DNA of 64,000 bases from Trichomonas vaginalis G3 (Eukaryota > Parabasalia > Trichomonadida > Trichomonadidae), in assembly GCF_026262505.1 (NCBI RefSeq), contig NC_067206.1:20047319-20111318 (forward strand), read 5' to 3'. Shown in pieces: positions 61,243 to 64,000 of the stretch. Under the pieces are notes generated by a model. The model saw only the letters and a program-made list of their open reading frames with translations, did not search any database and had not been told where the DNA came from. Every line of letters starts with the position of its first letter. Positions within the stretch are counted from its first letter, which is position 1. The position numbers were made by a program, and so were the translations under genes.

Positions 61243-61821
61243 TTAGCAAATAAATTTTAATGAAATGTTGTGGTCGTCAAATATTTTTATAACGTCTGGG
61301 AAACTATATTTTAAGTTCAACGTTTCACCTCCTTTCATAACGTATATCTTGTCAATGGCATTATATGAAACACCACAGCAACTAATGTCGGGTTCTATTT
61401 CTTTGATGTTTATATTGTCTGCCTCTGTCAAAAGTTTCAATAGTTCTTTCAAAACTTCATGAGGTGCAATGACATATGAGTTCACTTTTACAGGGTTGTG
61501 TTCGACCAAGTTTAACATTATACTTAAAGCTTGACAAATCTTCTCCTGAGTTTGAAGTTTGTCTTTCAGTTGTTGGTAGTCGTTTCGAATATCTGCAACA
61601 GAACTTAAGTCTCTGTTAACTTCAGGATATGTTGGTTCTTTTACAGGAACAATTGTTATACCATCTTCGTCTTCGTATGGTTTCCCCACTTCAACATCTC
61701 TGTCTTTGACATTGACAATAACACTTTGACTGTTTGTTTGAGTTGGTGAATTTAACTTCACATCTGCCACCGCCATTAAACCTTTTGAAACACTTACGCT
61801 TCTATTTTTCGGAAATGACAT
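61243..61821 (-). CDS. Uncharacterised 192-residue protein (Polinton)
   Basis: Start MSFPKNRSVSVSKGLMAVAD at 61821, leaving an 18-bp spacer to the divergent gene. A low-complexity N-terminal third, a coiled helix (VADIRNDYQQLKDKLQTQEK), then helical and beta segments (SSCCG-like CCGVSYNAIDKIYVMKGG). Its stop lies five bases before the next start on the same strand. Probably a virion or assembly protein. Confidence 0.55.
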   Translation of the reverse strand: MSFPKNRSVSVSKGLMAVADVKLNSPTQTNSQSVIVNVKDRDVEVGKPYEDEDGITIVPVKEPTYPEVNRDLSSVADIRNDYQQLKDKLQTQEKICQALSIMLNLVEHNPVKVNSYVIAPHEVLKELLKLLTEADNINIKEIEPDISCCGVSYNAIDKIYVMKGGETLNLKYSFPDVIKIFDDHNISLKFIC

Positions 61822-61839
61822 TTTACTTAGAATAAAAAG
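61822..61839. promoter_or_regulatory. 18-bp bidirectional promoter spacer
   Basis: TTTACTTAGAATAAAAAG separates divergent ATGs at 61821 (minus) and 61840 (plus). It matches the 46247-46264 spacer in layout (TTTTA...TA.AATAAAA). Confidence 0.6.
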
Positions 61840-62259
61840 ATGGACGTATTCGGATATCTTATTGAATTGAAGCAGAACAAAGTTTATACTCACAAACAAT
61901 ACAAATACATTGACAGAATAGTTCTTTACACAAACAATGGAAAATGTTATAGAATAGCAATATTTGCTGAACCAAAATATTTTCATAAAGCAAAGAAAGT
62001 TGGTATAACTGAAATGGTGAAAGTTCTTGAAGCAGACAAAAATATAACTTCAAAACTGACCGATATTACTAAAGGAAAGTTTATAATACAATATTATGTC
62101 AAAACTGGCGTACTGTCAATATTTGACGGAGAGAAGTCAGTTCAAGAACAACTTACTGACCTGCTGCCAAAATCTGCTCGATGGAAGCTGTCGTTATGCC
62201 AATCTGAGGAGCCCCAGCAGGTTTCATCGAACGAATCTTCAAAAGAGCATCTTCCGTGA
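61840..62259 (+). CDS. Uncharacterised 139-residue protein, 3' overlap with capsid gene
   Basis: MDVFGYLIELKQNKVYTHKQ, then a beta-rich core (RIVLYTNNGKCYRIAIFAEP, GKFIIQYYVKTGVLSIFDGE). The last ~35 codons overlap the 3' end of the major capsid gene on the other strand, so the true end may be earlier. Unrecognised. Confidence 0.5.
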   Translation: MDVFGYLIELKQNKVYTHKQYKYIDRIVLYTNNGKCYRIAIFAEPKYFHKAKKVGITEMVKVLEADKNITSKLTDITKGKFIIQYYVKTGVLSIFDGEKSVQEQLTDLLPKSARWKLSLCQSEEPQQVSSNESSKEHLP

Positions 62260-63755
62260 AAAGTGCTATTGGTTTTGTAAACTTCTTTGCTCTCAATTCA
62301 TCTGGACCGTCTCTGTCACCAGTATATTGTATTTGAACTGTACCAACAGTTGAAATACCACCCATAAAGTCTTCTGAGTCAGCAAATGGAATGCCAAGCC
62401 AAAAGTTTGAACGGTCTCCATTTGTATATTGAGTTTTTTGACCTCCTGTATGAGTCCATACTTTCACATATGGCATAATAGAACTTTGCATTTCAGGGTT
62501 AATGGTTGTTGTGAAGTTGTTGTTAAAGTTCATAGCATCTAATGTCAAGTTGTATGACCTCATATCCTCAACTGTAGAATATTCTTCTCTTGGATAATAT
62601 TTGCCATCTATGTTTATATGATATTTAATACCAGGGTTGTAGAAACAAGAATAGTCATTTATAGTTCGTCTGAACAGTACAAACATAGTATCTGCATGTT
62701 TCATTGCAGTTGTTAAAGCAATATCTGTTCTTGCACCTCGGCTCCTGGATTTGGTTTCCAACTTCACCTGCAAAGTCTTTGACAGATATTTGGTGTATAG
62801 GGAACATAAGTGGAACTGCAATATATTTGGCAGCTAAAGCATTTGAAATATCTGGGTCCAACATATAAACGGCAAGTCTGCTTTCTATTCTCTTGCATTC
62901 AAACTGTTCGCATGTGAACTTAACTGGGTCCCAAGCATCTCCAGCAGCATTGAAATAATAGTTTACTTCAGTGTTGAGTTTGAGAAACCAAAGTCTAAGT
63001 CAACTTTGTCTTTGCAAAATCGGCGAATGACTTGATTTGTTCCCTTACGCTGTAATGCTGAATGGGTCTTGTGTTGGTGCAATGACTAAGTTATTTTTGC
63101 TTGGAGTAAGTTCGATAGAAATTTTTCCTGCCCAGTTTGGCAAGTATCTTAAAAACCTGAAGATGAGGAAAGATGACAAAGGAACTCTAAGTTTCAGTTT
63201 TACTTTGGTTACTGCTGCTGCAGTTTGTCCAGAAAGGTTAACATAAACTCCTGGAACGTTAGGGTCAAGTCTTCTTATTTTCTCAATAGTTGCATACTGG
63301 TCTGTTTGTTCTCTAGCTTGTGGTTGTACTGAGTTTCTCAAAGCGAACCATTCATAGTTTGCCCATGTTACTGTTTGAACTAAGTCAGAGTTAGAATATA
63401 TCTTATATCCCATGAAAACTTCTGGAGCATATTGGTATCCGACATAGAAAATTCCATTGCAACCTTTCTTGTCAGACAACTTGGCAGAAGGTTTTATTTC
63501 AATGTCTTGTTCCACGTATAAGAATGAGTTGTCAATAGAAATAATATGAAACCTGTCGCAAGCAATATCTACTGTTGTTGAAGAACCTTCTCCAAACTCA
63601 CCTACGTTTCCATAAGAAACAGCAGTTGTATATTCGTAAGTTCCAGGAACTATTTCTGACCTTCTAATGGCATTGTCGCATTCGTTATACCATTCGGAAA
63701 CATTTCCGTTCATGGCATCCAAAAGTGTTGGCGTTATATTCTGAGCGGCGTACAT
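62153..63755 (-). pseudogene. Major capsid protein, double jelly-roll type, broken (fossil)
   Basis: About 530 codons of beta-rich sequence from MYAAQNITPTLLDAMNGNVS to SIEQILAAGQ. Typical features are the N-terminal helix before the first jelly roll, long strand-loop repeats (TVDIACDRFHIISIDNSFLY, KVKLKLRVPLSSFLIFRFLR), and a second half with YHINIDGKYYPREE and NFWLGIPFADSEDF. Length, strand pattern and gene neighbours fit the Polinton capsid; the fold is inferred. The copy is broken in about two or three places but otherwise fresh. Confidence 0.8.
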
Positions 63756-63787
63756 TTCATATGGGTAAAAATATAGAATAGTTGGAT

Positions 63788-64000
63788 TTATATGTCATAA
63801 TAGAACCCACTCGTACCAAGCTTTACTTTCTTCCTGACTGAGTTTTTAACTCTTCTTTTTCCTTCATTGCCACTACTTTCACTAGATGAAGTTACTTCTT
63901 CACTACTTTCACTTTGTTCTACTCTTCTCTTCTTCTTTGGTGTCGCTTTTGGTAACTTGCCCTCTGCTTCAAGTTGTTGCATCTTTGCCTCATGTTCACC
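63788..64000 (-). CDS. Basic Ser-rich protein, C-terminal part (runs off window)
   Basis: The C-terminus is a KATPKKKRRVEQSESSEEVT basic cluster resembling a nuclear localisation signal, then a Ser/Glu run and RRVKNSVRKKVKLGTSGFYYDI. The frame continues past the right edge, so the N-terminus is unseen. Adjacent to the capsid gene. A DNA-condensing core protein is possible, by analogy with adenovirus core proteins. Confidence 0.45.
   Translation of the reverse strand, partial: GEHEAKMQQLEAEGKLPKATPKKKRRVEQSESSEEVTSSSESSGNEGKRRVKNSVRKKVKLGTSGFYYDI

Larger units (their letters stand above)
42690..64000. mobile_element. Large Polinton/Maverick, left 21 kb, broken (fossil)
   Basis: The left edge is placed at the doubled TGTCACTTTTC box (42690-42710); the right end is outside the window. 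Recognised parts, in order: adenine methyltransferase, small virion-like proteins, tail-fibre proteins, integrase, polymerase B, a KilA-N block, packaging ATPase, SF3 helicase, minor capsid candidate and major capsid protein. Integrase plus protein-primed polymerase plus ATPase plus double-jelly-roll capsid defines a Polinton, and the SF3 helicase recalls Mavirus-type relatives. The copy is broken in about ten or more places and has one transposon insertion. Most genes are otherwise well preserved, so it is young. Confidence 0.9.

Noticed and set aside
1-64000. tRNA, rRNA or riboswitch genes
   Set aside because: No cloverleaf with a TTCRA-type arm or rRNA core sequence was recognised on either strand.

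Overview
The window looks like a piece of the nuclear genome of Trichomonas vaginalis or a close parabasalid. It is very AT-rich, intron-poor, and almost entirely built of mobile DNA. The mix is typical of that genome: a large Maverick/Polinton, a Mutator-like element, small integrase-type DDE transposons, a mariner-like non-autonomous element, and only scraps of ordinary genes. The organism call rests on this mix, not on a marker gene. No rRNA, tRNA or CRISPR array was seen. Layout. 1-5.3 kb: a 1,051-bp terminal-inverted-repeat (TIR) element, a 2.4-kb TIR element holding a foldback element, then an old Polinton fragment with a packaging-ATPase relic. 5.3-7.6 kb: hairpin-rich non-coding elements. 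7.7-12.7 kb: an integrase-type transposon with an open 432-residue transposase, split by a foldback element that is itself split by a third element made of five 250-bp units. 13.0-14.9 kb: a gene remnant and a second, truncated integrase element. 14.9-27.3 kb: a 5.84-kb block present twice in tandem, apparently made by unequal exchange between two foldback copies. 27.3-33 kb: AT-rich DNA with a mariner-like element. 33.0-40.6 kb: a 7.6-kb Mutator-like element with ~400-bp TIRs, a MULE transposase reading frame and mirror-image minisatellites on both sides of it. 40.6-42.7 kb: two small unrecognised genes and a gene 3' end. 42.7-64 kb: most of a Polinton that runs off the right edge. The Polinton carries D12-class adenine methyltransferase, integrase, family B DNA polymerase, HerA/FtsK-type packaging ATPase, SF3 helicase, double-jelly-roll capsid protein, candidate minor virion proteins, phage-like tail-fibre proteins and a KilA-N protein. 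It is treated as a fossil: recognisable and fairly young, but broken in roughly ten or more places and interrupted by another copy of the 1,051-bp element. Its genes are packed with very short spacers. Three divergent gene pairs share 17-18-bp intergenic spacers, and the polymerase and helicase genes share an identical upstream sequence. The most unusual signal is a set of hairpin arrays, made of clustered near-perfect palindromes of about 40-60 bp built to a few recurring designs. They sit inside at least six structurally different mobile elements in this one window. Two other points stand out. Two element families are flanked by target duplications of 16-19 bp, far longer than known eukaryotic cut-and-paste elements make. 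Nearly every element family here, and the Polinton edge, also carries the same AAAAGTGACA box close to its terminus.
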